Position numbers and translations under genes: made by a program. From Takashimella koratensis (lineage: Eukaryota > Basidiomycota > Tremellomycetes > Trichosporonales > Tetragoniomycetaceae), in contig BCKT01000003.1 in assembly GCA_003116875.1 (NCBI GenBank), positions 871,143 to 935,142 on the forward strand: 64,000 bases of DNA. Direction: 5' to 3'. Within the stretch, counting starts at the first letter, position 1. Each line of letters begins with the position of its first letter. This document shows, piece after piece, positions 31,967-43,239 of the stretch. Below the pieces are notes generated by a model that worked only from the letters and a program-made list of their open reading frames with translations, was not told where the DNA came from and made no database searches.

Positions 31967-34900
31967 TGACCCCCACCTCCCCTCGCAAGAGGCAGGTTGC
32001 ACACCACTCTCTCACCCGCAAGGCGCCCGAAAGATTATTGCCCTTGCATTTGTCTCTGGCGTGGCTCGTCGTGTGCGCGTTCCCTAGCGAGTCGAGCGAC
32101 CAGCCGGGCGTCGCGTCAAGGATCTTCTCAACGACTTTCCAGGCGTCCATACTTCGTGTTATTGCTGTCGAGATATACGAGGTAAGTCTGGCCGTTCACC
32201 TCGGCTGTGTATCATCCCTCCACGCTCCTCTAACCCCCGAATCTTCACTCATGTCTCAGGGAGAGCATGCTGACCCGGACATGTTTGGCGACTTAGGTCA
32301 ATGACTCACCTGCCACGTATGAAAGCCTCAAGACCGAGACCGACGTACTGATCCGACACGAAGTTAGAGGAATCAAGCGAAGAAACGACAAGGTCCGGGC
32401 GAGGGGACAACTGGTAGCGATGGACTACGAGGCAGCGGAGCACACCGAGAGCTGGATGACTATTTTGGTGAGTGAGGTTTGAAAACTTGGTATGGACTAG
32501 GGAACAGTGCTGATGAAGGTCTCTAGGCGACCGAATTTGCCGATCCCGCCAATGGTTGTGTCTGTCTCGACAGTGAGTAGGGCTCAGGTAGTGTAGTGAA
32601 GGTTCTATACCGACGGAGGGACAGGTATCGAACGCGAGTTGAAGAACCGGATCAGCGAGGACGCCGACGACGTGAGTTGACCTTCCATTCACAGCCGAGT
32701 GGAGAGCTGATTTTAGATCAGTTACCTCCGGACATGTTAGAACCTTTGGTAAGTGTGATCCCTGCCAACTGTATGAATCGCAGGGCGAGCGAGACTTACC
32801 GATCACTAGGAACGGCGATCCCCACTTGGGCTGTTCTTTCGCTCGTTGCTGCTTTCTCTTCGAAAACTCTCATTCGACGAGACAGCTTCCTTGTCCAAGC
32901 AGATCTCACGTTGGTGTGGACATAACGATAACGGGCCGTCGCGGCCGATACCTGGTCCTTCCTCAGGTATTTATTGAACACGGCAAGACGGGGTTGTCAT
33001 AGCTGACCTGTACTAGGTCTTGGGGCGTCAGAGGAAGCGCATGATAGGCGATCCAAGGCGTTGCAAGAGTGAGCGTCGAGCGTCGTGGACCATACTGACT
33101 TGATTCATGGTTTCACTCAAGGTGCTGATAGTTGAATTGTAATATCCAGCCTCCAGATAGCAACGTCGTCAGGCGATTATGCCGCCGCTCTCACTTCTAT
33201 GCGCAGATTCTACGACTACCAGTTCCCCTATACGTCCCAGTGAGTGTGGGAACCGATCTTCGTTCGGTAAGCTTGACTTACAAATGTCGTAGTGGACAAC
33301 GACAGCACGCATTGTTGAACCTCGCTGCATTCCATTTCACGACTGGGGGTCTTGAAGCGGCGTCATCGGTGCGTTGACCTTGCCCGCATTGACAGGCCTT
33401 TGTCGAAGCTGACGTGGGACCTATGGCAGACGGTCAAAGAAGCTATTCGGATCGCTCGTTCCGAAGGAGACTCGGTGTGCTTGCAACAGTGTATGAGGTA
33501 AGTGTGGTTTCGAATATCCCACATCTGACGCTGACAACTCTAGTCTCATGCAACGGCTCAACACGGAGACAGACGTGGCAGTGTTAGCTTCATCACGACC
33601 CCGAGTTAAACAGGGGCTTCTGGACGATCGACTACCCAAACCTGCGCTTCCCGAAGACGATTTATGGCTGCTCAAGTCTGCGCTAGACCTGGTAAGTACA
33701 CTGCAAGATCTTGTTCCCTTCTGTGATAACATGTTGGGAGAAGTTGACATAGTGCATAGGGAGAGCCAGTACACGTCGCGTTTCGCCGAGTTTACCATGC
33801 TCTCGCGCGATTGGACTGTTTTGGGTACGACGAAAAGGACAAGGATAAGGACAAGGAGAGGGAAAGGGAAAGGGAGAAGGAGAAGGAAAAGGAAAGATTA
33901 CATAGCGTTGATTTGGCACCATGGCATGCGACGCAGGCGGCGTTGTGGGACCTGATCGGTGAGTGGTTGCTCAGCGGGTTGAGTGAAAGAAAAAGGAAGG
34001 AGAGAGGCTGATAGAGAGGTGTGGAGACAGGGTCCGATACTTTAACTGAGGTTCATCAAGACTACGCGATGGACGATTCAAATGACGTGAGGCTTACCAT
34101 CCTCTTTTCCAGGGCTGAAAAGGTGAGTCGGGAGTCGTTCCAAGGTCGATAGACGAGATGGAGGGAAGAGAAGTTGGGCGATCATCTTGACACGGTGAGG
34201 GAAGCTCAGCTGACCATGAGCAGATGGCTTCAAGAGGCAAAGTTGACGACGCACTGGCCTTGCTGCTCAACTACGAGGCGATTCACGGGATGAACATTGT
34301 CGAGTACCAGCGGTGGACCGAGGTGATTTGGTCGATTCTCGAACGGCAGGCGTCGTTGACGTAAGTCTTTCTCGCTCGTGGAGACAAGACAGCCTCAACT
34401 GACAAGTTTGCAGCGACGACGACGAGCTCAGAGGAATCATCGCTTCCTCTCGTGGTCCACGATCGAAACGGATCGGTCCCGGTGGTCCGCCTCGCGACGT
34501 CTCTCAGCTCGATTTTACCGAATCCCAACCTTACATCCTCGCGCAGGATTTGATCAGGGACGAGCTCCGTGTTTCGCGCAAAATGCTGGACGCGGACGCG
34601 CCGCCTCATCTCGTGTTGATGCATGTACTGTCGGCGGCGCAGCTATCGAAGGAGTTGGGGACGTGGAGGCTGTATCGCGTGGCGGTGGTGAGTATTGCCG
34701 AGGTGTTACTGGCCATGGTCACCGGGGGTGGCACGTCGACCTCAAATGGAGGTGGATCGGAAGTAGGGAAACGGAACGGGACAGCGATGGCGGAACGTGC
34801 GATTGAGCAGGTGGAATCGGTTTGGAGCCAAATAGGATCAGAAGACGAAGAGACGGTCGCGCGTGCGGCGTTGGTCTTGGCACGGGGCAAAGTGAGCCTC

Positions 34901-35218
34901 GCGCTCGACCTTGAGCACTCGGACCCAGAGACGGCGAGGCGGTTCTTGGACGAGGCGTTTGAGCATGTACAACAGTCAATCCAAGCAGCGGAGAAAGTAG
35001 GGTCGAAGAAGGTGTTTAAGCATGCGGTGGAGGTAGGGGCGGTGGTTGCGGAGGCGAAGGGGGACGAGAAGGGGGTAGAGGGGATGATGAAGATGTGGGA
35101 CAAGGTTATGGGTGAAGTGGGTGGAGGAGGGGAGGGAGGGGCAAGAAGGGAGAAGGCGAGAAAAGTCGCTCAGGTTGTGGCTCTAGTTGGAGCTCGAATA
35201 GCAGAAGGATGGCAATGA
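31966..35218 (+). CDS. APC5: Anaphase-promoting complex subunit 5
   Basis: Fifteen exons: 31966-32181, 32297-32467, 32527-32572, 32625-about 32675, about 32717-32748, 32810-32966, 33017-33068, 33150-33239, 33293-33368, 33430-33497, 33544-33691, 33760-33958, 34031-34122, 34224-34360 and 34414-35218; about 779 residues. Apc5 is a TPR-type scaffold of the APC/C ubiquitin ligase that drives mitotic exit. The diagnostic part is SPLGLFFRSLLLSLRKLSFD followed by RQHALLNLAAFHFTTGGLEA, TVKEAIRIARSEGDSVCLQQ and CMSLMQRL, which matches the Apc5 signature repeat. A charged DKDK/EREK stretch (about 33835-33895) is an insertion between helices. The junction between exons 4 and 5 is ambiguous (see findings). 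The N-terminal exon is weakly conserved, so the start is less sure than the rest. Fifteen exons make it the most fragmented gene here. Confidence 0.85.
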
Positions 35219-35615
35219 GAGGAGGTTGCACTTAGCTATATAGATTGGAGATTTCGGAGAGTGCGGGGAGAGCCGTAGATCGTATTGATGACATGTTGCA
35301 TATACTCGGACAAGGCTTGTATATCTATGCGGGATGAGAATGGTGGGATGGAGGTGGACACTGAGTAAGGCAAAGGAAAACCAAGAGACCAAGAATTGAG
35401 ATGGGCCGGAATGAGGATGAGAAGGGAGAAGAAGAGATAGCAAGAGGAAACGACAATGAGGCAAGAGATGGAGATGTTGTAGGGAATAAAGTGGGGGAGG
35501 GAGTCTAATCGAGACCTAAGAGAGACAGACAATGTGACAAGGGATCAACATGGATCGGGATGTTACCAACAGTCCCAATTAGGGACTTGGCTGCACTTTG
35601 ACTTCCGCCAAGCGA
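35219..35615. other. Convergent 3' intergenic region
   Basis: Purine-rich on the plus strand and lying between the stop codons of APC5 and the SGNH hydrolase. No gene recognised. Confidence 0.6.
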
Positions 35616-38215
35616 CTAGTCATGCATGATCGCAAAGAGTCGAAACTCGTGTCGATCTTTCGGATCGAGGGTCTCTTCCAGCAATTCACACTGAAGGGTG
35701 TGTGGACCTGGAGCCAGGCCCGAGGCGACTTGAGATACCCTGCAAGATGTCAGTGTGGGCCAGGCAGATATGGGGATGGTGAAGAGAGAGAAAGAAAAGA
35801 CAGAGCGACAACGAGAAAGAGATGAGGATTGGAATTGTTTCACAAAGCTCGAGAATAAAACTTGAAACTTACACGCCCATATTTTGCTCTTTGATAGCCC
35901 ACCACCCATTCATACGAGTTCCGCCCTCTCGATCCTCATCGACCCAACACCAGACGCTACCTAGCCCATAACTCGCGCTACGCTGGTACGCAATGTTCAC
36001 TGTCCCCCCTACCTTTCCTACTTTCCCGACGTTGACAGAGTGTGTACTTTTAGCGGCCCCTGTTGTCCCACGACCAAAGCGGTTCGACGTGTCGGTGTCA
36101 CGCGAACCGAGGTCGGTCTCGCGAGATAGGGACGAGTCCGAGGTCCGGCGTGAGAGGGAAGAGTAAGGGGAGGTAGGTGTTGAAGTTATGAATTGAAAGA
36201 CGGCCCGAGATCCAGGCTGAGTAGCGACCAAGTAGCTTTTCTCCTGCCACGCCCAGTGTGACCTGAGATCAAAGATACATAAGGATGTCAGCAAGGAACT
36301 ACAACACACCGAGACATGGCATTGTTAGACGAAATCACTCACCACCCGTGCGATTGACCAGCGAGTACAAGACCGCTGTGCAAGTTGGATTCGGCGGGAG
36401 TACCTCTCGCGTCGTCGGTGCCAGACACGGGCGAGTGGAGGCGCGGCGAGTTCATAGATCTGCAATGTTGGGCGCGGCGCTCGAGAGGGTGTGTCAAGTC
36501 AATCGGGCGGCTAAGGTATGCCTGTAGCTCATGGGTTAGCGGATCAACGGTTTACCAGAAGTATGGTGTATAGGTGTATGTGGCGCGGGAACGTAAGCCG
36601 AGATAGGAGACTTACGATGGGGACACTGAGAGATGCGGGAGAGGGTGAGTGGATAGGGGTGACGCGGCTGCGGCGGTCGGTGAGGAACGCTTGGCTCAGC
36701 TGTTCGTCGATGTAGCCGATTGCCAAGCTGGCCGCGAGCGCGTGGCCCTCGGCTGAGATCTGCGCGAGTTAGTTAGCTCGTCCTGCGCCCAACAAGTGCT
36801 CACTCACATGTAACATATCAACCAAGGTTCCTCCCCATTCCCGGACTTTGGGGTCCGAGAGGGACAACTCCGAGTCGGTTCGAAACCATCGCGGGAGTTC
36901 GGTTTCGGGGCTCGCGAGGATCCCAGGTAACAGCAGGTCGCGAATGGACAGAGAAGGGACGTCGTAGTACGCTAGGACGTCGTGGTGTAGAGCAGAGGCA
37001 GAGACGAGAGACGGGAAGAGTGCGGTGAATGTCCTGCAAGAGAAGGGGAATGAAAGTCGGTCCGCTGTCTAAATACGGGTGACAGGGATGTAACGGAGGG
37101 ATCGAGGGCACGACTCACTCAATGTTGATAATTGCTGGCGCCGAGTCGAGCTGGAGAAGACTCCGAATAAGATGCTCGTACGATTCGAGCGTGTCCAGCT
37201 CGTGTAAGTCGTTGATACCCAATTCGACAAGGACGAGGTCGGAGTCTTCGGGAATGTGTTCAGCTGAGAAGTAAAATGCACAGGGGATTTGTTAGCTCTG
37301 ACAGATTGTGAATGTTCCCCTCATCATCTCCTTCGTGACTGCCTACGCCTTGTCCAGATCTCTCTACCCCTCCTCCATCAGATCCATCTGCGCCCCGGTC
37401 CCTTTATCATCCTTCTGCGCCCTGCCCCCCCTCCTCCAACTCCCCAAACCCCCAAGCCCAGCAATCCGCCAACCTACAAGCACCGCGTCAGACTCACCAA
37501 AACACCACCCAAAGTACGCCGAGCCGACTCCCCCCTGAGCTCCATTCACGAACCGATTCTCGGCATGTGGGAAGGTCTGGTTCAAATAGTTGAAGATGCG
37601 AACGTGCATGTTCTCAGGGGAGTAGAGGGTCGCGAGGGTCTTGTCCCCCCCTGAGCCTTCAGAGGGGGAGTAGGGCCGTGTAGAGCCGGTAGGAAGGGCG
37701 AGTCCGCGGCCCTTGGATACTGAAATTGTTAGAACCGCTCTCAGACGGATGGAAGATGAACAGAAGAGAGAGAGGCAAGTCTTAGTTGGGATGAGGGGGT
37801 AGAGGAACTGGGTTCTGATTTGTCAACGATAGACGATAAACTCACCGCTCCCGCCGATGACAGACACAACGATAGGCTGACCATTGAGCGCTTTATCAAG
37901 GAACGCGCGAACCCTTGATCCAGTTCCTTCATACTGCAATGCTCGTCGATACTCCCATTCCCAATCGCCTCCAATAGCCGCATCCCACAATACACCCGCC
38001 TGATGCTTCCCACCGCCCGCTAACCACCTCATTCCTCTACCCTCACCACTCGCGCCCCCTCCATAAAGCATTTGTCGACCGCTTCGCAATCCGCGCGCGC
38101 CTGACTGGCTCCATTGAGCGAAAGTGAACGTCACAGAGAGGAGGAAGAGGACGGTGAAGCCCAGGAGAAACCAGCGGGCCGGACCCCGCGGTAGCTTGAG
38201 CTTCACGACGGTCAT
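35616..38215 (-). CDS. Type II membrane-anchored SGNH/GDSL-family hydrolase
   Basis: Eight exons on the minus strand: 38215-37846, 37719-37498, 37263-37119, 37033-36808, 36759-36616, 36521-36343, 36262-35873 and 35739-35616; 599 residues. A single transmembrane helix (about residues 13-32, WFLLGFTVLFLLSVTFTFAQ) follows a short basic N-terminus (MTVVKLKLPRGPAR). This predicts a type II protein with its catalytic domain in the ER/Golgi lumen or outside the cell. SGNH blocks are visible: the nucleophile in VVSVIGGSVSKG, a Gly/Asn region NGAQGGVGS, LVLVELGINDLHEL with Asn, and ISAEGHALAA with His. The C-terminal half (SHWAWQEKSYLVA, GTVNIAYQRSASYGLGSVWCW, GPHTLQCELLEE) looks like an extra beta-rich domain. 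Similar architectures occur in fungal esterases acting on cell-wall or capsule glycans (inference). ATG 38215 was chosen because the frame above it is low-complexity and has no other ATG. Confidence 0.84.
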
Positions 38216-39245
38216 CGGGTGCGCATGGGCGAGGGTCGAGTGGGTGCCGTGTAAAGTAGGGGTAATAGAGAAGGAGGGGGAAGGGGAAGGGGAAGGGGAA
38301 GGGAAAGGGGATAAGTAATGGGAAGAGGAAGAGGAGGAGGTAGCGGAGAGGGGAGGGGTATTCACAAGTGAGGAGAAGGAGGGGAGAGGGTGAGAGAGTA
38401 CAGAGCCCACGGTGGATGAGGAGAGGGGATGGGTGAAGATGAGGGGTAGCCCGTGTGGACACGGGAGTCGTGTCAAGATGTTGTAGATGAGAATTCGGCG
38501 CGGAAAGAGATCGCCCCAGGTAGGAGGGAAGTGGGGTAATTTCAAATTCCAGCCCACGCCGATTCCCACAGCCCCAGCCTCAGCTGAGTACAGGTCCCGC
38601 CCAGGACTGCATGCGCACAAGCCTCCCAAGCGAAGAGCAACACACCGGCCAGCGTCTCGATCGAGTACTAGCCTAGACGATCGTGGTCTGTCGGTCAGTC
38701 GGAAGGGGTGTAGATCTCGTGCTTGGCCAACTTAAGCTTTGCGCTATGAGTCATGCTTCAATTCATCCAGAAAACTCGTTGATCGACACTCGTTCCCTCC
38801 CTCTCCTACGCAAACACACCCTTCGCCTCGCTGCTCGGGTCCTCGCAACTCACATACCTGGGACTGTTGATTCCTGCACAGGTACCAGTGTACCAGAGTT
38901 AGAGCGCACTCGAATGTTTCAGCTGGTGTCCTTGACCTCGAGCAAGCGATCGCTTTGGTCTAAACCCAGATGCATACAGGCACGGCACAGTCTTTACAGT
39001 ACAACAACGCTTCCTCTCTCACCTTCCCGCTGCAACCTCCACTTATCAATCCGGGCTCCTATCCTCGACGATACCTCTTCGCAATGTAGCTCTTTGGCTC
39101 TGTGTCTTGTTCGTTTCAAAACTAATCTTGATCGACGCTCGTGTGTGTGTGATTGTGTGTGTGCGGATGTCCTGTGTAATTTCTTCGACCTATCATATTC
39201 CCTTCACCCTTCACCCTTCACCATTGGCCTTTCACCATCAAGTCT
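38216..39245. other. Intergenic: SGNH hydrolase promoter and DNM1 3' region
   Basis: No gene supported. A (GGGGAA)n-type purine repeat occupies about 38273-38310, and more GGA repeats follow to about 38345; on the minus (transcribed) strand they give a CT-rich leader. The remainder has long frames without motifs. Confidence 0.5.
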
Positions 39246-42200
39246 CTACGCATTCTTCAACGACACCTCGCTGAGGACACGGAACGCTTCCTTGTACGCA
39301 TCAAGAAGCGCCTTGACCCTTGTTCGTTCCGATACAAGCGTCTCGTCTTCGTACAGCAACTCAGCGAAGAGGTCGGGCTTGTAGAGCGATGTGACCAGTC
39401 GCTGCTGTACGGCGTCGCGGGAGAAGTTGACCTGAATTGAATAAGAGACAGACGTCAGCGTGAATCTCAACAGCTCGAGAGATGGCAATGAAGGGTGGCG
39501 CGCCGAGTGACGTTTAACAAGAGGGTACGTACGAGAAGGTGCATGACCGCCTTGGGGACGAGATCTTGAATCGTCTGGCGCGTAATGCCAAAGTAGCTCC
39601 CGATCAAAGACCTGATCAACGTCGTTTCCATCTCCTCTCGAGGAGTGAGGTGCAGCTGTTGCTCGTTTGACTAGAAAAGTGTTAACGGCTCCTCTTGACG
39701 CAGTTTCCTAGCTTGAACAACAACTGTTGCAAACCTTCTACTCACTGGCTCGAGGTGCTTGCCCAAAGACTTCATATCGTACGCTCCGTCCAGAGCCGCC
39801 GCTCGACCCCCGGTCCTCCTGCCTAGATCAGGAAGTAGGTCACTCCCACCACCTCGGGGCGTAGTCGTATGCGACGCGCGTTCTGACCCCATCCCCGGCG
39901 TCCGTGTCGGCATTCCGGGCATCCCAGACATTCCCGGCATCCCAGTCCCATTAGGTGCCTGCGGGCCCATCGACCCATCAAGTGAAGTCACCGAGCCGTT
40001 CGGTCCACCGAAGAAGTAGTTCAAGAATGTCTCTTTCGCTGAGTGTGGCGACGTCCCCGGAGCGATGGGGAGAGGAGGTTGAAGCGAAGACGCGTGAGGA
40101 GGGACATTGAGACCGCTAGAGGCGGCACGGTGGTGGTTGCGCTTGGCTGCGTCGAGTTGGCCTTGTTTGTTGCCGACAGTAGTGGCGGGACGCTTGAGGT
40201 CATGCACAGAGGTCGAGGCCGAGCGAGGGTGCACGGGAACGGGTGCAGCAGTGGACCCGGCTTCATCAGAGGAAACCGCTTCGTCGTCGATAGAGTCGTG
40301 GACCGAGGGCGCCTGTGGGAAACGAGTCAGTTCTTTCCTTCCAAAGATAAAAATTGAACAAAGACAAGCAGGGAACGGCAAGTCCCAAGCTTACCTTCTG
40401 AATCGGCGCAGGCGTAGCACCTCCTCGAGCGATGGCCGCCGAGCCTGCTTGGAAGTCTGGGTGATTCGTGTTGATGTACGCGGCCTGAATCTGGATCAGA
40501 CTCGAGACATATTCCGACGTGGGCCCAAGCCTCTCCCTAAGAAGCTCTGAGACGACCTCTATCAATTGGGTATGCAACCTCGGGAACCGCTGGAGTTCAG
40601 GCGACGTGCAATTGTGACAGATCTTCATGAGTTCTTCGTACACGAGCTCAACGCATCGAAGACTCGGCGGTTCGAGCAGCTTGATCTGTGGTTTCACCAG
40701 CAAGTCGAACGCGACTTCAGGAACGAACAGCGATGGTCTCGGTCCCGTCGAGTTACGAATGGCTGTTCGAATATCCGCCAGCGAGAGATTATGAGTGGGT
40801 TCAATCGAAGTGAGGGCGTGACCGAATACGTCGTTGAAGATGTAGTAAATCCGAGCACCACCACAGAGTTCTTTAGTGGAGATCTCGAGGGAAGTACCAT
40901 CGATGGAGGAGACAAAATCACGTGAGAACTCGGTCATGAGTTTGAGGATGAGAGAACCGCGGTGCTGTTCGCCGAGGAAAGTCGCGTCACCAAAAGCGCT
41001 CAGCTCTTGTTGCGTCTGGCCCATGAGCGTGTTCAATCGCGCTTTCATGTCGGGCAGCTTTTCGCGGATGTGGTTCATCAAGACCTGGAGGGAGTTTGTC
41101 AGAGATTTAGCCAAAAAACGAAAACTTGCAATCGCCGCAAGTCTGAGGGACACTCACCGAGTTGAGAGTCTTGGCGAGGAACTTTGTCCCACAGCGATGA
41201 GCAATGTTCCTATACGATGAATGAGTGTGGAAGAACTCTTCCTCTTTCCTCCTTGCGTCCTCCATCGGCAAGTCGAGATTGATATCCTGCTGACTGCGAT
41301 TGACAACACCGATGAACCCAAGCTTGAGTGGGTAAGTGCGGCCGGTAAGGATGTCAAGCGCATTGGTACCTGCGTCCATAAGGTCGAGCTTGGTCAACAC
41401 GCCCAAAGTGCGCAGACCACGAGGGTCGACTTGGCGCGCGAGCTTGAGCGCGTCCGAGTTGGCAAGGTCGACGTTGGCCGGCGACACGGCAAGAATGACA
41501 CTAAGTTTGCATTAGGAAGGAGTCAAGGGGGTGGAAAGTAGGATAGAGGACTCACGAGTTGGGTTTGGAGATGTAGTCGAGAACGAGGCTGCGAATCTGT
41601 CGCTCAATGTCAGACGGCTGGTCGCCGACGGGGACTTTGGTGAGACCAGGAAGATCGACGAGGGTAAGGTTGAGCACGCCTGGTCCGTAGATCTTCAAGT
41701 TGATCGGCAGCTTTGAGATGCCCTGTAGGTTGAGAGTTAGCGAGAGCCCTCCGTACTTGAAAACGCCCTCTCGACGTGGTATGCCATTTCCCTCTTTAAC
41801 CAACCTTGTTCTGCCCCGCGACTCTGTACGTCTCCGCCTCGATCTCTTTCCTGATCTCGTCAAAATCGGTGAAGCGACGGTTGATGTGAAGGAACTCTGC
41901 GTATTCTGTGCCCGTTGACGTGCCCATCATTTTCCCTCCGGGACGCATGACACCTGCGCCGGCTGTCGGGGTCGAATCGAGGTTTGGGAGGTAGCCGTCG
42001 TTCATGTCGAGCCTGGGAGATCTACGGACGGTGGTTGACGACGCGGACCCGGGCAAGCCGTTGCTCCCAAGTGCGCGGGACAGCGGTGCCGAAGACGCAT
42101 TGGCGGCAGTCGAGGAAGAAGTCGACGGCGTGGGGCCCGGGGTATGGATGAGTTGGAGGACAAGAGGGCGACGAGTGACGATCCCTTGACCTCGAGGGAG

Positions 42201-42359
42201 AAAGTCACGCCCGACAATGGTTTCGAGGACGGAAGACTTGCCGCTGGATTGAGAACCGACGACGACGATTTGAGGGAGGTCAACAGCGTCACCGCCAATG
42301 GCGTTGAAGGTGTCTTGCAGCTTGTTGACGACTGCGATGAGGTCGCCGTCCATGGACAT
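39246..42359 (-). CDS. DNM1: Dynamin-related GTPase of mitochondrial/peroxisomal fission
   Basis: Seven exons on the minus strand: 42359-41805, 41722-41556, 41500-41158, 41084-40395, 40312-39746, 39670-39533 and 39431-39246; 881 residues. It should assemble on the mitochondrial outer membrane and drive GTP-dependent scission. The GTPase domain has the P-loop GSQSSGKSS (35-43), [18 protein letters not shown], switch motif [11 protein letters not shown] and [12 protein letters not shown]. The middle domain includes [19 protein letters not shown] and [20 protein letters not shown]. The GTPase effector domain lies in the last two exons ([13 protein letters not shown] joined to [17 protein letters not shown]). 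The segment [11 protein letters not shown] favours Dnm1 over the vacuolar relative Vps1, and it sits in a long disordered variable region. An insert of about 75 Ser/Thr/Pro-rich residues follows LQLIHTP in the GTPase domain. It diverges from EAF1. Confidence 0.88.
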
Positions 42360-42639
42360 GGTGGATGGTGTGGTGTGGAGTGGTATGGGTGAGGTGGGTA
42401 ATGACAGGGAAGTATGTGATGGGCGCTGGGCGGTGTGCGACGGGGGTGTGGGGGGTTGTGAAGGAGTGGTCGCTCAAGCGTGTCTTGGCGGGCGTGGTAG
42501 AGAAGGCAAGACAGAGAGGTCGATGGAGTTGAGTGCTACAGCGGTACTTTCTACTGTCCTGGGAGGTGGGTAGGCTGGTAGAGTGCCGAGGTGAGATAGA
42601 GAGAGATGTCAAGTGGGGTTCTAGTTGCCAAGTGGACCG

Positions 42640-42716
<77 letters not shown>

Positions 42717-43239
42717 CAGCTGCCAGTTGCGAATGGCATCGGCACGTCAAAGGCGTCCAGGGTTTATCACTGGTCTCCCCTGCGGGCCTAATCAGGACCC
42801 CCTGCAATAGGCCTGTCCCTTTGGCTGCTGCCACGAATAGGCCCGCGTGGTGCTTTTTCGGTGTGCAACAACATGAAGGTTGCTGCTTTACCTTTTCCTC
42901 CCCTCCTCCCCACCTCCCCTCCTCCCCTCCTCCCCTCCCCTCCCTCCTCCAGCCTTCCTCCTCGCCCTTCATCCCCGCATCCATCCACACTTATCTCACT
43001 CGGCACCCCTCTCAGCCGATCCCTGCCGCCCCCTCCGACTCGACTTAGCCCGATTCCGGCCGTGTAGCTGTCTCCGAGCGCGTCAACAGGACACTGTCAC
43101 TCCTCGAAAACTGCATTGGTGAAAACCTCGACCAGGCGAATTGAAGGGACCAAAGAGGGGGACTGCAACAAACGAGACAGCGACCTTAACAACTCGGTCC
43201 GTCCTTGACCTCTCTCACCTGCACTCGACATCGCTCACC
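42360..43239. promoter_or_regulatory. Divergent promoter between DNM1 and EAF1
   Basis: No gene seen. It contains a long GT microsatellite about 280 bases from the DNM1 ATG and a CCTCC-rich pyrimidine tract at 42896-42960 on the EAF1 side. Confidence 0.5.
42642..42708 (+). repeat. (GT)33 microsatellite
   Basis: About 33 uninterrupted GT dinucleotides in the DNM1-EAF1 spacer. Alternating purine-pyrimidine tracts of this length can adopt Z-DNA. Confidence 0.98.

Noticed and set aside
38683..39384. A 233-residue plus-strand frame between the SGNH hydrolase and DNM1
   Set aside because: It overlaps the antisense of the last DNM1 exon, has mixed composition and shows no recognisable domain.
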